39,363 bases of DNA from Limnothrix sp. RL_2_0 (GCA_012033055.1 JAAUPR010000006.1:56986-96348), one strand, 5' to 3'; numbered from the stretch's first letter, positions 26,851 through 37,238 are shown. Numbers and translations are program-made. The notes: generated by a model not told the origin, from the letters alone.

Positions 26851-28388
26851 TCTTCTGTTTGAAAATCCTTCTCAAAATCGTTGCCAGATCCATATTTCAA
26901 CGCTTCCAGCGATCGCCTCAGGCGGTAGTTATCCGGGGCAGGAAATAATTTTTTGCCCAAATGATAGCCAGAGCTATATAAACCCAGCGATAGATAATGG
27001 CGTAGCCAATCGGCTAAGGCTCCAACACCAAGCTTGGGTAAAAGGGGAAGCACCGTTGTGAAATTGACGCGGGGCAAAGTTTTGGCGAGTCCTTGAAACT
27101 GCACTACATCTTGCAAAAAGGGATAGAGCACATCGTCACCAAGGTCAGCCATCACCGCGAAAACGGCATTCATCAGGTCATTAATTTGATCGGGGGGGCA
27201 GGTTTCTTTGACTCCGACGCTCATGGATTTTTGGAATAACCAAGTCACGGATAAATTGGGTTGGTAGGGTTGGAGTTGGGCTAAAGATCGGCGATCGCAG
27301 CAATCCTGTTGTAAAGCCTCGTGAATCCCCGTGGTCAACCGTTGGAGATGGCGCAACATTGACCCAAAGCCGCCGAAACTGACGGGAGATTGAGCACCGC
27401 TGCTGTCCCCAATGGGTAAAATTCTCGCCCAAGGATAATGCACGGGACTTTGGCAATAGCTGGGGAAAAAGCCAAATAAAAATCGTTGAAAATCTAGAGA
27501 TTCTAAATCAACTTGCTGATATTCCGGCAATAGTTTGAGATATTCTGCCAGCAAAAACTCTAGGCTAAAGCGGTCGGGGTGAGCGTCGAGGTAGGTGAAA
27601 AGATAGGTGGTGCGGCCATCTTTGGCGGGGAAGGCTTCCCAAAAATATTGGCATTGGTTGCGGATGGGCGTGAAGGTGTAAATCAAATCGCCACTACTGT
27701 TTTTTGTATACCCTTGGGCGCAACTCCCCACGACAAGACAGATACCGTCGGGCTTTTTACCTTGGCGAGCTTGTTGGGCGATAGGGGAAAAATGTCCCAT
27801 GCCATCGAGGATTAGACGGGTTTTTAGCTTAAGTTTTTCCGTCTCGGCGATCGCCCCCCCATCACAGATCCGAATTGCAGTACAAGCATTATTTTCAAAG
27901 ATCTTGCCGCCCCAAGTGAGAAATTTCTCCTTCATGGTTTGCAAAAGCGCCTTGGGACTAACCCCAATATTCAGAATATTTTCAACCCATAGCGGCTCAC
28001 CCCCATGGAATTGCACCCGTGCCGGATTATATTCCGTGTAAATAACGTCCCGAAGTTCTTGCGGGGTCAGCAACTCCATCTCTACCAGCACATTTAATTC
28101 CGACCGCGAAATATTCCATTCTTGATCCCGTCCCCGCAGTGCGCCCCGCTCTAGGACAACCACCCGCCAACCTTGACGCTGCAAAGCCGCTGCTAGCAAA
28201 ATTCCCAGCGTGCCACCGCAAACGACTACATCGCAATCATAGTCTTGGCAATTCTCGGCAACCGAAGCCACCATTAAAGGCGGTACATTTGGATTTTTTC
28301 GCCATTGGGACCAGCGTTGATCGACTGCTCGTAAACCATTTAGGGGATTGCCCTGCATCCCGCCCAGAATTGATTCCACCTGTTCCAT
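26847..28388 (-). CDS. cruP: CruA/CruP-family FAD-dependent lycopene-cyclase-like protein
   Basis: A 513-residue FAD-binding protein. The dinucleotide-binding start DVVVCGGTLGILLAAALQRQ is followed by VVVLERG. Then come family blocks QEWNISRSELNVLVEM, QFHGGEPLWVENILNIGVSP, DGICLVVGSCAQGY and ILPIGDSSGAQSPVSFGGFG. CruA and CruP are the lycopene cyclase family of green sulphur bacteria and of cyanobacteria such as Synechococcus PCC 7002. CruP is the less-understood paralogue, linked with limiting carotenoid epoxidation/oxidative stress. I favour CruP on overall fit; the choice against CruA is not certain. Gene end overlaps the stop of the convergent secreted-protein gene by 4 bases. Confidence 0.75.
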   Translation of the reverse strand: MEQVESILGGMQGNPLNGLRAVDQRWSQWRKNPNVPPLMVASVAENCQDYDCDVVVCGGTLGILLAAALQRQGWRVVVLERGALRGRDQEWNISRSELNVLVEMELLTPQELRDVIYTEYNPARVQFHGGEPLWVENILNIGVSPKALLQTMKEKFLTWGGKIFENNACTAIRICDGGAIAETEKLKLKTRLILDGMGHFSPIAQQARQGKKPDGICLVVGSCAQGYTKNSSGDLIYTFTPIRNQCQYFWEAFPAKDGRTTYLFTYLDAHPDRFSLEFLLAEYLKLLPEYQQVDLESLDFQRFLFGFFPSYCQSPVHYPWARILPIGDSSGAQSPVSFGGFGSMLRHLQRLTTGIHEALQQDCCDRRSLAQLQPYQPNLSVTWLFQKSMSVGVKETCPPDQINDLMNAVFAVMADLGDDVLYPFLQDVVQFQGLAKTLPRVNFTTVLPLLPKLGVGALADWLRHYLSLGLYSSGYHLGKKLFPAPDNYRLRRSLEALKYGSGNDFEKDFQTED

Positions 28389-28613
28389 GCTAATTTGCCT
28401 CTATCGCGTTCTCATTTTGTCGAGTATTTTTATCATTTTTGCTGCCTATGACTGGTTATAAATACTCAAAAGCCCAAGTAAATCAACGATAACCTTGACT
28501 TCATAAAACTTAATCAATAGAATCAGCGTAACTTAACTGCAAATTTGCGATCGCCGCGAACGACCAGTGATTTTTTAAAACTTTTATTCATTATCCTTTA
28601 AGGAGTTTGCCCC

Positions 28614-29045
28614 ATGCTTGGAAAATTTTTTGGTAAGAAAGAAGAGAAATTTTTTGCTGCCCTCCCGGAAACTGCTGGTGAAGCCATTACTGATGCCGTA
28701 GCAGCCGTAGCCCCAGCCCTCGTCGAGAAGTCCGACTCTGAAACGGTCGCGCCCGAAACTGGCCTAGATAAAGCTGGTGTTGCTGTCGCTGAAGGCAATG
28801 CTATGGCGATCGCCCCTGAGAGTACAGCCCCCGTCCCCACGGGAATTGCGTTTTCTGACCCCAAAGCAATCATTGCCGCAGCCCTGAAGGCGAACTCCGA
28901 AGAAATGGCCGCTGCTGCTTCCAAACAAGTAGAAGGCGTTTTCGCCCAAGATTGTCTGTTAATGGCTGGGAATAAGTCCGGTCGTCGTAGCCCCGGCGCT
29001 AGCATGGCTTCCTTTATGGATATGGCTAAGAACATTAAGTCCTAA
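28614..29045 (+). CDS. Uncharacterised 143-aa Ala-rich protein
   Basis: A strong AGGAG (28601-28605) eight bases before ATG gives a firm start. The product has a basic amphipathic start (MLGKFFGKKEEKFF), a long Ala/Pro/Glu-rich middle (about 20-85), and a compact end: DPKAIIAAALKANSEEMAAAA, then VFAQDCLLMAGNKSG, then RRSPGASMASFMDMAKNI. The arginine-proline-glycine patch followed by an amphipathic helix looks like a conserved docking element. I do not recognise the family, and no function is assigned. Monocistronic: it is flanked by a divergent cruP and a strong terminator. Confidence 0.85.
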   Translation: MLGKFFGKKEEKFFAALPETAGEAITDAVAAVAPALVEKSDSETVAPETGLDKAGVAVAEGNAMAIAPESTAPVPTGIAFSDPKAIIAAALKANSEEMAAAASKQVEGVFAQDCLLMAGNKSGRRSPGASMASFMDMAKNIKS

Positions 29046-29052
29046 ATTTGTA

Positions 29053-29090
29053 TTGAATTTCGACCTTGAATTTCGACCTTGAATTTTGAC
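29053..29090. repeat. 13-bp tandem repeat, three copies
   Basis: TTGAATTTCGACC repeats at 29053-29065 and 29066-29078, with a third imperfect copy TTGAATTTTGAC to 29090, directly after the stop of the 143-aa protein gene. Confidence 0.85.
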
Positions 29091-29110
29091 ATTAAATAAA
29101 AAAATCATTG

Positions 29111-29169
29111 CTATGGTTGATTGCCATAGTTTGATGGAACGATAAAGGAGTCTCCGGACTTCTTTTTTT
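29111..29169 (+). terminator. Terminator after the 143-aa gene
   Basis: A first hairpin CTATGG-TTGATTG-CCATAG (29111-29129) is followed by GGAGTC-TCCG-GACTTC (29147-29162) and an eight-T run. The second is a classic intrinsic terminator. Confidence 0.8.
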
Positions 29170-29196
29170 GTGGAACAGTGCCCCAGCAACCTTAGT

Positions 29197-29415
29197 CTAA
29201 ATGGATATCTGGCAGTGTTTGCCGTGCTGTCTGGTCATGGGAGCAAGTGATCGGCGATCACCACCCCGATAATATTGGGCAAACAGTTTAATCAATTCAG
29301 TATTAGCCTTACCATCAACAGACGGAGATCTGAGCCACACCACCAAGCTCCCATCCGCCGCCATCGATAGATGTTGTTCCTTGGCCTTTGGCTTAACAAT
29401 TACCCGGATTCTCAT
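29197..29415 (-). CDS. DUF167/YggU family protein, C-terminus doubtful
   Basis: A 72-residue frame. The first ~50 residues match DUF167 well: MRIRVIVKPKAKEQHL, DGSLVVWLRSPSVDGKANTELIKLFAQYY (family ...V-x-L-x-x-P-P-V-x-G-K-A-N-x-x-L-I-x-x-L-A). The tail RGGDRRSLAPMTRQHGKHC does not fit the family's usual I-x-L-x-x-G-x-x-S-R-x-K. A neighbouring frame (ADHLLP-stop-PDSTANTARY) looks closer to it. A single-base shift near the CGGGG at ~29265-29270 plus a stop is possible, so the gene may be decaying. Function of the family is unknown. Confidence 0.6.
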   Translation of the reverse strand: MRIRVIVKPKAKEQHLSMAADGSLVVWLRSPSVDGKANTELIKLFAQYYRGGDRRSLAPMTRQHGKHCQISI

Positions 29416-29492
29416 AACTAAAAGCTGACAAACACGTTTTTTCAGTAGCCATCTCCCTATAATGATCGCAAACCCCGTGTGCTGCCCTGTTC

Positions 29493-32400
29493 ATGAATCC
29501 TAACGAACCTGATTCTGCCCCAAAGCCTCAACTTGAGACTACTCCCAAAAGAAAATTTCGTCTCCTCGCAGGGATTGCCATTGGTGCTGTCGTGGTGATC
29601 GGCGGTGGGTTAGGCTATGCCCGCTATTTTGTTTACCAAAAGCTTTCGCCTCAAGTAGAAACCCAGCTCACGGACTTAATTAATCGCCCGATCAATTTGG
29701 GTGAAGTGAACGCTTTTTCTTTATCCGGCATCCGTCTCGGCTATTCGGAATTGCCCGCAACCCCGGAGCATCCCAATCGGGCAGTCATTGAGTCAGTGAT
29801 CGTTAATTACAACCTCTGGTCATTGCTGACGAAACAGGAATTGAAGCTAGATTTGACCCTCGTTAGACCCAAGATTTCTCTGGAGCAGGATGAAAATAAT
29901 GTATGGCTTGATCTCGATATCGATGAGCCAGATGATGATGATGATGGCGGAATTAGTGTAGAGGTTAGTACCGTACAACTGCGTAATGCTGATGTGGTGC
30001 TGCGGGGGCGGGCGGAGTCGGGAACTCTCAAAGAGGCGATCGCCATCAACATCCCCTACGGCAAAGGCGACATCGTTGAAGAAGGCAAAGCCATTGATTT
30101 CGATGTCAAAGGAGAGATCAAGCGGGGCGGCAAACTCGAAGTCAAAGGAAAAGCAAACTTCGTCACAGGCGATGTCGGTCTCGATCTGCGCACCAAAAAA
30201 ATGCAGATGTCCACCATTACCGATCTATTGCCACTGCCCTTTACCATCGTCGATGGCGAAGTGGATGGCGCTTTAGAAATTAATCTCAATGGCCCCGATG
30301 TCATCAGTTGGAATGGCGAAGTGATCGCCGTGGGAGCCACCATCAGCTTGCCCCAACTCGCGAAACCCATTGTCGAAGCAAACAGTCGCATCACCTTTGA
30401 CGGACTCCAACTCACCCTGAATGAATTATCCGGTCGCCTCGGTGAAATTGGCCTTGCAGGTAATTTGAATCTTGATATTGGTCGGGAATCCATCGAAGGG
30501 AAATTCCTCGCTGACTCCACAGAAATCGGCGGTATCCTCCGGACATTTGACATGCAGGAGCCGGAGATTCTTCTCGAAGGGAAATTGCGAGCCTTGGTTT
30601 CTCTGACGGGCGCGTTAGAAAATCCCCAATTATTTATCAATGCGATTAATGATCAGCCCCTCACGGTTGATCGCATCAGTATCGAACAGTTCCAAGGCAC
30701 TTTGGCGGTGGTCGGTACACAGTTTATCATCGAAAATTTCATCGCAGAACCCACATTAGGTGGTCAATTTCAGGGTCAAGGGGTCATTCAACTACCAACG
30801 GAAAATGACACTGCCGGATCCATTGCGATCGCCGCGAAGGGTCAACAGTTACCCACAGATGCTTTGGCAAGACTGTATGAGATTCCTGTCCCGGTGGAAT
30901 TGGGATTGGGTACAGCGGATCTGTTAGTAAACGGGCCTGTTGATCAGCCGGATAATTTTGTGGTGTCTGGTACGGCGGTTGTGCCGGTGGCGAGTGGTTT
31001 GGTGACAGCGACCGATTTGAACATCACCTTAGACCGTTGGGAAACGCCAGCTCAAGCGCGGGGATTACGTTTAGCGGAGCTTTCGACTCAGACTTTACCG
31101 ATCTTTTTGCAAAATAGCTTGATTAATGGGGAGTTTCTTGCATCTGGTGCGCTTCAGCCGGAAGGGGGATCGCCGTTGAATGTGACGGGTTCGGCTCGTA
31201 CTGCTTTTGCTGGTGGTCAGGCGATTATTGAAGGAATTAATGTTGAGGATAATCTTTGGCGGGCGGATGTGGCGTTACGGGGTTTGGATGTTAATGATCT
31301 AGCGCCGGATCTGCCTAATCCAGTGATCGCGAAATATGCTGGGGATTTTGTGGCGGCGGGGACTTTGGATAATCCTAGTTTGGATGCGGTGGAGGTCGTT
31401 GGTTCTGGTCGTTTAACGTTGGCGAGTGGGACGATTCGGACGGAGAATGTGCGGGTTGCGGGGGGGCAATGGTACAGCCGTACGGAGTTGGATAATGCGG
31501 ATTTGGTGAGTTTTTCTCCTCAATTGGGTCAGTATGTTGATCGTGCTCCGGCTAATGGCACTGTGGAGGTGCGGGGCACTGTGGATAATCCTAGTTTGGA
31601 TAGTATTTTGGCGCAGGGATCGGCGATCGCCCAGATAGCGGGGGGTACGGTGAATGCGGGGTCAATTACGCTGCGGAATGGTCAATTTACAAGCAATGTG
31701 GTGGCGAGGGGGGTTAATCTTAGGCCTTTTTCGGATCAGTTAACGGGTACAGCAGGAGCCGAGATGAACGTGGCGGTGGATTTGTTGCGCCCAAGTTTTG
31801 CATATATGCAAGCCCAAGGAGATCTCTACTTAAGTCAAGGGGTCTCGATTATTGATTCGCCACTCCAGAGTCGTTTGGCTTGGGATGGGAAACAGTTGCA
31901 AATTCAAAATGCTGTGGCTTCTGGTTTTCGGGCGAATGGTGTGGTGGATATTGATGGCGATCGCCTCACCACAGATCCCATCGGTGCGATTACCAATCTG
32001 GCATTAAATCTGGATGTAGATAATTTCGAGTTGACATCCCTACCCCTCCCCGAAAATGTTCAAGCCCTCAATCTGCAAGGTCAGGGTGGTTTCCTCGGCA
32101 CAGTGAAAGGGACACCGACTAAGCCCGTTGTTAATGGTCAGCTCCAACTCGATAATCTCCAAATGACAGCATTAGCCTTTGATTCGCGCCTAGAAGGTCT
32201 GGTGCAAACGCGGGGCGATCGCCGTCTGTTAGTTTCCCTAGAAGGAGAAGAAGACAAAATCCTCGCCCGTCTCAACCCCAACCTGCGCCCAGAGCAAGCC
32301 TCCCTCAAGGTAAATGACGCAGAAGTAAATGTGGCAATCGACTACATCAATGGCGGCCTCGATCCAAAACAGATCCGTTTCAGCAGTACCGATCTCCCCG

Positions 32401-35234
32401 TTGCCCTTGTCCATGCCCTCGCCAAAGATCAAGACTTTGTCCAGCAAATTGATTTTCCCATCGCCACGATCCAAGTCGGGGGAACCCTCTCCAGTGAAAT
32501 TACCGGGGACCTCCAGACCCTCACCGCTTCCGGTCGTCTCGCCGTGGATGAACCGCAGATTGGCTATATCGCTGGCGATCGCCTCAACGGAGACTTCTAT
32601 TTTGGCAACAACACCCTCATGGTGCGAGAAATGCAATGGCGACAAAACGGCGGCATTTACACCCTAGACAGCACCGTCAACCTTCCAGAAAATAGCACCG
32701 AACAACCCCGCATTTCCCTAGCAGGCAATGTCGAAGATGGACGCATCGAAGACATTCTCCTCGCACTACAAATTTTTGACTACAGCGATTTCCAGAACCT
32801 CACTAACATCTCCCTCCCCAACTACCTAGGACGTTCCAACCTCTTTGATAACACTGCCGATTTATACAAAACCCCTCCCCTCCCCAGTCCCGTTATCACC
32901 GAAGAAGTCGTTTCCCTAGAATTACCAAGTGAGCCCATAAAATTTGAGCCAAACACCGACAACCAAGCAAAATTCAACTGCGAAAAACTCCTTAAAGAAA
33001 ACAGCATCCAAACAAGTAACGAAGCACTCTTTTCCAGAGACGGAGATAATCTGTCCTTTCCAGAGAAAATTGCCCTCGTAAGCTGTCTCCAGTATCAGCT
33101 TGCCCAGATTGATGAAAACATCGCTGAAGCATCCTTGTTACCCGCCCAAATCGCAGATTTAAAGGGGGCTTTTAATGGGGATGTCAGCTTAAACTTTGAC
33201 GGCAAAGAGAATCTTGAAGCCGAGTTTGATTTTAGGGGCGGTTATCAACAGAATACGGAGTTAGGCGAAACCGTCACTACTGGTCAAGCTTGGCAGTGGG
33301 GCGAAATTGAAATTCCGTTTGTCGTCGCCAAAGGTGTCTTCCGGAATAATGTTTTGACGTTACGTCCGATCAATATTCAGTTACCCGATGGTCGCGTCAG
33401 CTTGATTGCCAGCCTTGGGGGCGAAACCCAAACGGCTCAACTCCGTCTCACAGAAATTCCCGTCGCTTTCGTGAAAAAGTTTGTGGATCTACCCGATTCG
33501 ATTGGGGTTAGCGGCTTGATCAATGCGAATGCAAACCTCGCTGGGACACCGGAAGATCCATCCGCACGGGGCGACATGCAAATGGTTGATACTCGTGTGA
33601 ATGGTGCGGATATTTCTGATGTGAAGGGGAATTTTACCTACGAAAAAGCGCGTCTAAATTTTGTGGTAGATAGTGAATTAGTGGCTGAGGCCGACCCGAT
33701 CCGGGTGACGGGAAGTTTGCCCTACCAGTTACCAAATGCCACTGTTGCGCCGGATACTAACGATTTGAATCTGACCTTCGATCTCAAGGATGAAGGCTTT
33801 ATCTTGCTGAATATTCTGAGTGATGGTCAACTGGCTTGGTTGGAAGGTGAGGGCAATGTTGATTTAACGGTCAATGGCACGATCAATCCTGAAACTAGAC
33901 GGCCTCAAGATCTCGTGGCAAATGGTCAGGCGGCGATCGCCAACGCCAAAATTCAAGCCAAAACATTACCCGATGCCCCCATCGAGAACATCGAAGGCCA
34001 GATTGATTTCAATCTTGACAACTTAGAGGTCAAAAAATTGACCGGTAATTTTAGCGGCGGTAACGTTGACGTATCCGGTATCCTGCCGATTCTCCAAGCC
34101 AGCGATGCAGAAGAGCAATTCCTCAAAGTTAAGCTCAATGACCTAGATTTTGAGTTACCCAACCTATACCGAGGCGGTGTCGGTGGCGAACTATTAATTG
34201 CAGGCACAGCCCTTGAACCAGAAATTGGTGGCGATATCCTCCTAGAAGAAGGGCGCGTCATTCTTGTCGATAACCAGAACATAGCCGCCGCACCCGCCCA
34301 AGGCGCAAAAGCCAACACCAAAAATACCAAACAAAATAAACAACAATCCCCACCTCCCAAAACCGCAGGCGTTGATTTGACCAGTCTCACCAAATTTAAC
34401 GATCTTAAAATCACCCTAGGTCGCAACATTCAAATTACCCGCAACCCCATCTTGAATTTCCTTGCCACCGGAGAAATGCTCCTCAACGGAACCCTCGCCG
34501 AACCAAAACCAGACGGTGTGATTACCCTCAAACGAGGACAAGTAAACCTATTTGCCACCCAGTTACGCCTAGACAATGGCTACAGAAATACCGCTACGTT
34601 CGATCCCCGATTTGGCCTAGACCCCATGCTCGACGTGGTACTCAGAACCTCACTCATTGAAAGCTCTCGCTCCGCAGCCGCAACAACCAATCCCCTCTCC
34701 GCTGAAATCCAAGACACCAGCAATGTATTTAGCGCAGGCCAGATTGGAACCATTGAAACCATTCGTGTTGAGGCCAAAGTACAAGGCCGAGCGAGCAAAC
34801 TAAACGAAAGTATTGAGTTAACCAGTAGTCCGCCCCGCAGCGAAACCGCGCTCATTGCCTTAATGGGGGGAACACTGATCGACAGTTTTTCCGACGATAG
34901 TACTGGTAGCTTAGCCCTTGCTAACCTTGCTGGGTCGGCACTGCTTAACAGCATTCAAGACAGCGTTGGTAGTGCTCTCGGCTTGAGCGAATTGCGTCTA
35001 TTCCCCACCATCATTACAGACGAAGAGAATCGTGATTCAACCCTTGGTCTTGGAGCAGAAGTGAGCATTGATGTGACTTCCAACTTCTCTCTCTCGGCGC
35101 TACAAATTCTGAACAGTAATGAGGCAACTCAATTTGGTATTCGCTACCGAGTCAACGACGAAATCTTCCTGAGAGGATCAACGAATCTGAATGATGATAG
35201 CCGTCTCACCATTGAATACGACCTGAAATTTTAA
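29493..35234 (+). CDS. tamB: TamB/DUF490-family translocation and assembly module protein
   Basis: A 1,913-residue AsmA-like/TamB protein. One membrane anchor near residues 25-48 (AGIAIGAVVVIGGGLGYARY) is followed by a very long beta-rich region that in the family forms a hydrophobic periplasmic groove spanning the envelope, for lipid transport and outer-membrane protein assembly with a BamA/TamA-type partner. There are repeated blocks of the kind GxxDNPSLDxxxxxGSG in the middle and an Asp-rich patch (~149-153). The C-terminal DUF490 domain is seen in GRNIQITRNPILNFLATGEM, then PRSETALIALMGG, and ends EIFLRGSTNLNDDSRLTIEYDLKF. The full length is typical of cyanobacterial members. Confidence 0.93.
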   Translation: MNPNEPDSAPKPQLETTPKRKFRLLAGIAIGAVVVIGGGLGYARYFVYQKLSPQVETQLTDLINRPINLGEVNAFSLSGIRLGYSELPATPEHPNRAVIESVIVNYNLWSLLTKQELKLDLTLVRPKISLEQDENNVWLDLDIDEPDDDDDGGISVEVSTVQLRNADVVLRGRAESGTLKEAIAINIPYGKGDIVEEGKAIDFDVKGEIKRGGKLEVKGKANFVTGDVGLDLRTKKMQMSTITDLLPLPFTIVDGEVDGALEINLNGPDVISWNGEVIAVGATISLPQLAKPIVEANSRITFDGLQLTLNELSGRLGEIGLAGNLNLDIGRESIEGKFLADSTEIGGILRTFDMQEPEILLEGKLRALVSLTGALENPQLFINAINDQPLTVDRISIEQFQGTLAVVGTQFIIENFIAEPTLGGQFQGQGVIQLPTENDTAGSIAIAAKGQQLPTDALARLYEIPVPVELGLGTADLLVNGPVDQPDNFVVSGTAVVPVASGLVTATDLNITLDRWETPAQARGLRLAELSTQTLPIFLQNSLINGEFLASGALQPEGGSPLNVTGSARTAFAGGQAIIEGINVEDNLWRADVALRGLDVNDLAPDLPNPVIAKYAGDFVAAGTLDNPSLDAVEVVGSGRLTLASGTIRTENVRVAGGQWYSRTELDNADLVSFSPQLGQYVDRAPANGTVEVRGTVDNPSLDSILAQGSAIAQIAGGTVNAGSITLRNGQFTSNVVARGVNLRPFSDQLTGTAGAEMNVAVDLLRPSFAYMQAQGDLYLSQGVSIIDSPLQSRLAWDGKQLQIQNAVASGFRANGVVDIDGDRLTTDPIGAITNLALNLDVDNFELTSLPLPENVQALNLQGQGGFLGTVKGTPTKPVVNGQLQLDNLQMTALAFDSRLEGLVQTRGDRRLLVSLEGEEDKILARLNPNLRPEQASLKVNDAEVNVAIDYINGGLDPKQIRFSSTDLPVALVHALAKDQDFVQQIDFPIATIQVGGTLSSEITGDLQTLTASGRLAVDEPQIGYIAGDRLNGDFYFGNNTLMVREMQWRQNGGIYTLDSTVNLPENSTEQPRISLAGNVEDGRIEDILLALQIFDYSDFQNLTNISLPNYLGRSNLFDNTADLYKTPPLPSPVITEEVVSLELPSEPIKFEPNTDNQAKFNCEKLLKENSIQTSNEALFSRDGDNLSFPEKIALVSCLQYQLAQIDENIAEASLLPAQIADLKGAFNGDVSLNFDGKENLEAEFDFRGGYQQNTELGETVTTGQAWQWGEIEIPFVVAKGVFRNNVLTLRPINIQLPDGRVSLIASLGGETQTAQLRLTEIPVAFVKKFVDLPDSIGVSGLINANANLAGTPEDPSARGDMQMVDTRVNGADISDVKGNFTYEKARLNFVVDSELVAEADPIRVTGSLPYQLPNATVAPDTNDLNLTFDLKDEGFILLNILSDGQLAWLEGEGNVDLTVNGTINPETRRPQDLVANGQAAIANAKIQAKTLPDAPIENIEGQIDFNLDNLEVKKLTGNFSGGNVDVSGILPILQASDAEEQFLKVKLNDLDFELPNLYRGGVGGELLIAGTALEPEIGGDILLEEGRVILVDNQNIAAAPAQGAKANTKNTKQNKQQSPPPKTAGVDLTSLTKFNDLKITLGRNIQITRNPILNFLATGEMLLNGTLAEPKPDGVITLKRGQVNLFATQLRLDNGYRNTATFDPRFGLDPMLDVVLRTSLIESSRSAAATTNPLSAEIQDTSNVFSAGQIGTIETIRVEAKVQGRASKLNESIELTSSPPRSETALIALMGGTLIDSFSDDSTGSLALANLAGSALLNSIQDSVGSALGLSELRLFPTIITDEENRDSTLGLGAEVSIDVTSNFSLSALQILNSNEATQFGIRYRVNDEIFLRGSTNLNDDSRLTIEYDLKF

Positions 35235-35280
35235 AGTATTAGCAAGAAAATGTAACAAACTTTCCTGAGAAACGTTAACA

Positions 35281-35295
35281 TTAGTTAATAACTAA
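35281..35295. promoter_or_regulatory. Perfect 7-bp inverted repeat upstream of ftsH
   Basis: TTAGTTA-A-TAACTAA, two seven-base arms around a single A, 81 bases before the ftsH start. The spacing and symmetry suit a dimeric regulator, which is not identified. It may also be a chance AT-rich palindrome. Confidence 0.35.
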
Positions 35296-35375
35296 CCTGA
35301 ACGACAGGATAAGACTCTCTTTTAAGAACTTAGTCATTATTTTGCTCATCCTCACCTTACAGGAGGCTCCCAGCA

Positions 35376-37238
35376 GTGAATAAAAACAATAAAAAATGGC
35401 GTAGTGCCGGGCTATATGCTCTCTTGGCGATCGTTGTGATCTCCTTGGCTGTGTCATTTCTCGATCAGCAGCCCCAAAGTCGCGAAACTTGGCGCTATAG
35501 CGAATTTCTACAGGAAGTTCAATCGGGCAATATTGAGAGTGTCAAGATTAGCTCAGACCGCTCCCAAGCCTTTGTTCCCGCCCAAGACGGCACACCTATC
35601 TTGGTAAATCTTCCCCCCGGAGATACTGAACTAATCGATATCCTCAGCGATAACAATGTCGATATTGCAGTACTTCCCCAGAATGATGACAATTGGGTAT
35701 TCCGTGCCCTCAGCACTCTGATTTTCCCCATTCTGTTACTTGTCGGTTTATTTTTCTTGTTGCGCCGTGCTCAGAGTGGCCCCGGTTCTCAAGCAATGAA
35801 CTTTGGCAAGTCTAAGGCTCGTGTTCAAATGGAGCCTCAAACTCAAGTTACCTTTGGCGATGTTGCCGGTATTGAGCAAGCAAAACTCGAACTCACTGAG
35901 GTTGTAGATTTCCTCAAAAATGCTGATCGCTTCACTGCTATTGGAGCCAAGATTCCTAAGGGTGTTCTCCTCGTAGGCCCTCCCGGAACTGGTAAGACTC
36001 TATTAGCAAAGGCTGTCGCTGGTGAAGCGGGTGTTCCTTTCTTCTCCATCTCTGGTTCTGAGTTTGTGGAAATGTTCGTTGGTGTGGGTGCTTCCCGCGT
36101 CCGTGACCTTTTTGAACAAGCAAAGGCGAATGCACCTTGTATTGTCTTCATCGATGAGATTGATGCTGTGGGTCGTTCCCGTGGTGCTGGTCTTGGTGGT
36201 GGTAATGATGAGCGTGAACAGACGCTTAACCAACTCCTGACTGAAATGGATGGTTTTGAAGGTAACACTGGCATTATTATCATCGCGGCAACAAACCGTC
36301 CTGATGTACTGGATTCTGCTCTCATGCGTCCCGGCCGTTTTGACCGCCAAGTTGTGGTTGATCGTCCTGATTATGCGGGTCGTCTAGAAATCCTCCATGT
36401 TCACGCCCGTGGCAAAACTTTGTCTAAGGATGTTGACCTCGAAAAGATTTCTCGCCGTACTCCTGGTTTTACTGGTGCGGATTTGTCTAACTTGCTTAAT
36501 GAAGCGGCAATTCTTGCGGCACGTCGTAATTTGACTGAGATTTCGATGGATGAAGTGAATGATGCGATTGACCGTGTCATGGCTGGTCCTGAGAAGAAAA
36601 ACCGTGTGATGAGTGAAAAGCGTAAGACGCTTGTTGCTTACCATGAGGCGGGTCATGCTCTTGTTGGTGCTTTGATGCCTGATTATGATCCTGTCCAAAA
36701 AATCAGTATTATTCCCCGGGGTCGTGCTGGTGGTTTAACTTGGTTCACTCCTAGCGAAGATCGTATGGATTCTGGTTTGTACTCTCGTTCTTATCTGCAA
36801 AACCAGATGGCTGTTGCTTTAGGTGGACGGATTGCTGAGGAGATTATCTTTGGTGCTGAGGAGGTTACTACTGGTGCTTCTAATGACCTGCAACAGGTTG
36901 CGAATGTGGCTCGTCAGATGATTACTCGCTTCGGTATGAGCGATCGCCTTGGGCCTGTGGCTCTGGGTCGTCAGAACGGCAATGTATTCATGGGTCGTGA
37001 TATTGCTTCTGACCGTGACTTCTCTAATGAAACGGCTTCTGTGATTGACGAAGAGGTGCGTAGCTTAGTAGAAGATGCTTACATCAGAGCGAAAGATGTG
37101 CTTGTTGGTAACCGCTCGGTATTAGACCAACTGGCTAATATGCTCGTCGAAAAGGAGACTGTTGACTCTGAAGAGTTGCAGAATCTATTGATGTCTAGCG
37201 ATGTGAAAATGGCTGCTTTTTCTAATGCTTCGGCTTAG
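35376..37238 (+). CDS. ftsH: ATP-dependent zinc metalloprotease FtsH (FtsH3-type)
   Basis: A 620-residue membrane-bound AAA protease. Two membrane helices (~12-29 and ~113-129) flank a lumenal/periplasmic domain. AAA module: Walker A GPPGTGKT 201-208, Walker B IVFIDEID 256-263, second region of homology ending RPGRFDRQ. Zinc site HEAGH 423-427. The N-terminus [17 protein letters not shown] and the stretch [20 protein letters not shown] match the cyanobacterial FtsH3 (Synechocystis Slr1604) type, an essential subunit that pairs with FtsH1 or FtsH2 to degrade damaged or unassembled membrane proteins. GTG start at 35376, with a perfect AGGAGG (35361-35366). T-ending codons dominate, which suggests strong expression. 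Confidence 0.95.
   Translation: MNKNNKKWRSAGLYALLAIVVISLAVSFLDQQPQSRETWRYSEFLQEVQSGNIESVKISSDRSQAFVPAQDGTPILVNLPPGDTELIDILSDNNVDIAVLPQNDDNWVFRALSTLIFPILLLVGLFFLLRRAQSGPGSQAMNFGKSKARVQMEPQTQVTFGDVAGIEQAKLELTEVVDFLKNADRFTAIGAKIPKGVLLVGPPGTGKTLLAKAVAGEAGVPFFSISGSEFVEMFVGVGASRVRDLFEQAKANAPCIVFIDEIDAVGRSRGAGLGGGNDEREQTLNQLLTEMDGFEGNTGIIIIAATNRPDVLDSALMRPGRFDRQVVVDRPDYAGRLEILHVHARGKTLSKDVDLEKISRRTPGFTGADLSNLLNEAAILAARRNLTEISMDEVNDAIDRVMAGPEKKNRVMSEKRKTLVAYHEAGHALVGALMPDYDPVQKISIIPRGRAGGLTWFTPSEDRMDSGLYSRSYLQNQMAVALGGRIAEEIIFGAEEVTTGASNDLQQVANVARQMITRFGMSDRLGPVALGRQNGNVFMGRDIASDRDFSNETASVIDEEVRSLVEDAYIRAKDVLVGNRSVLDQLANMLVEKETVDSEELQNLLMSSDVKMAAFSNASA

Noticed and set aside
30056-30640. 194-aa minus-strand ORF within tamB
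   Set aside because: Antisense shadow of a clear TamB coding frame; Ser/Pro-rich with no domain.
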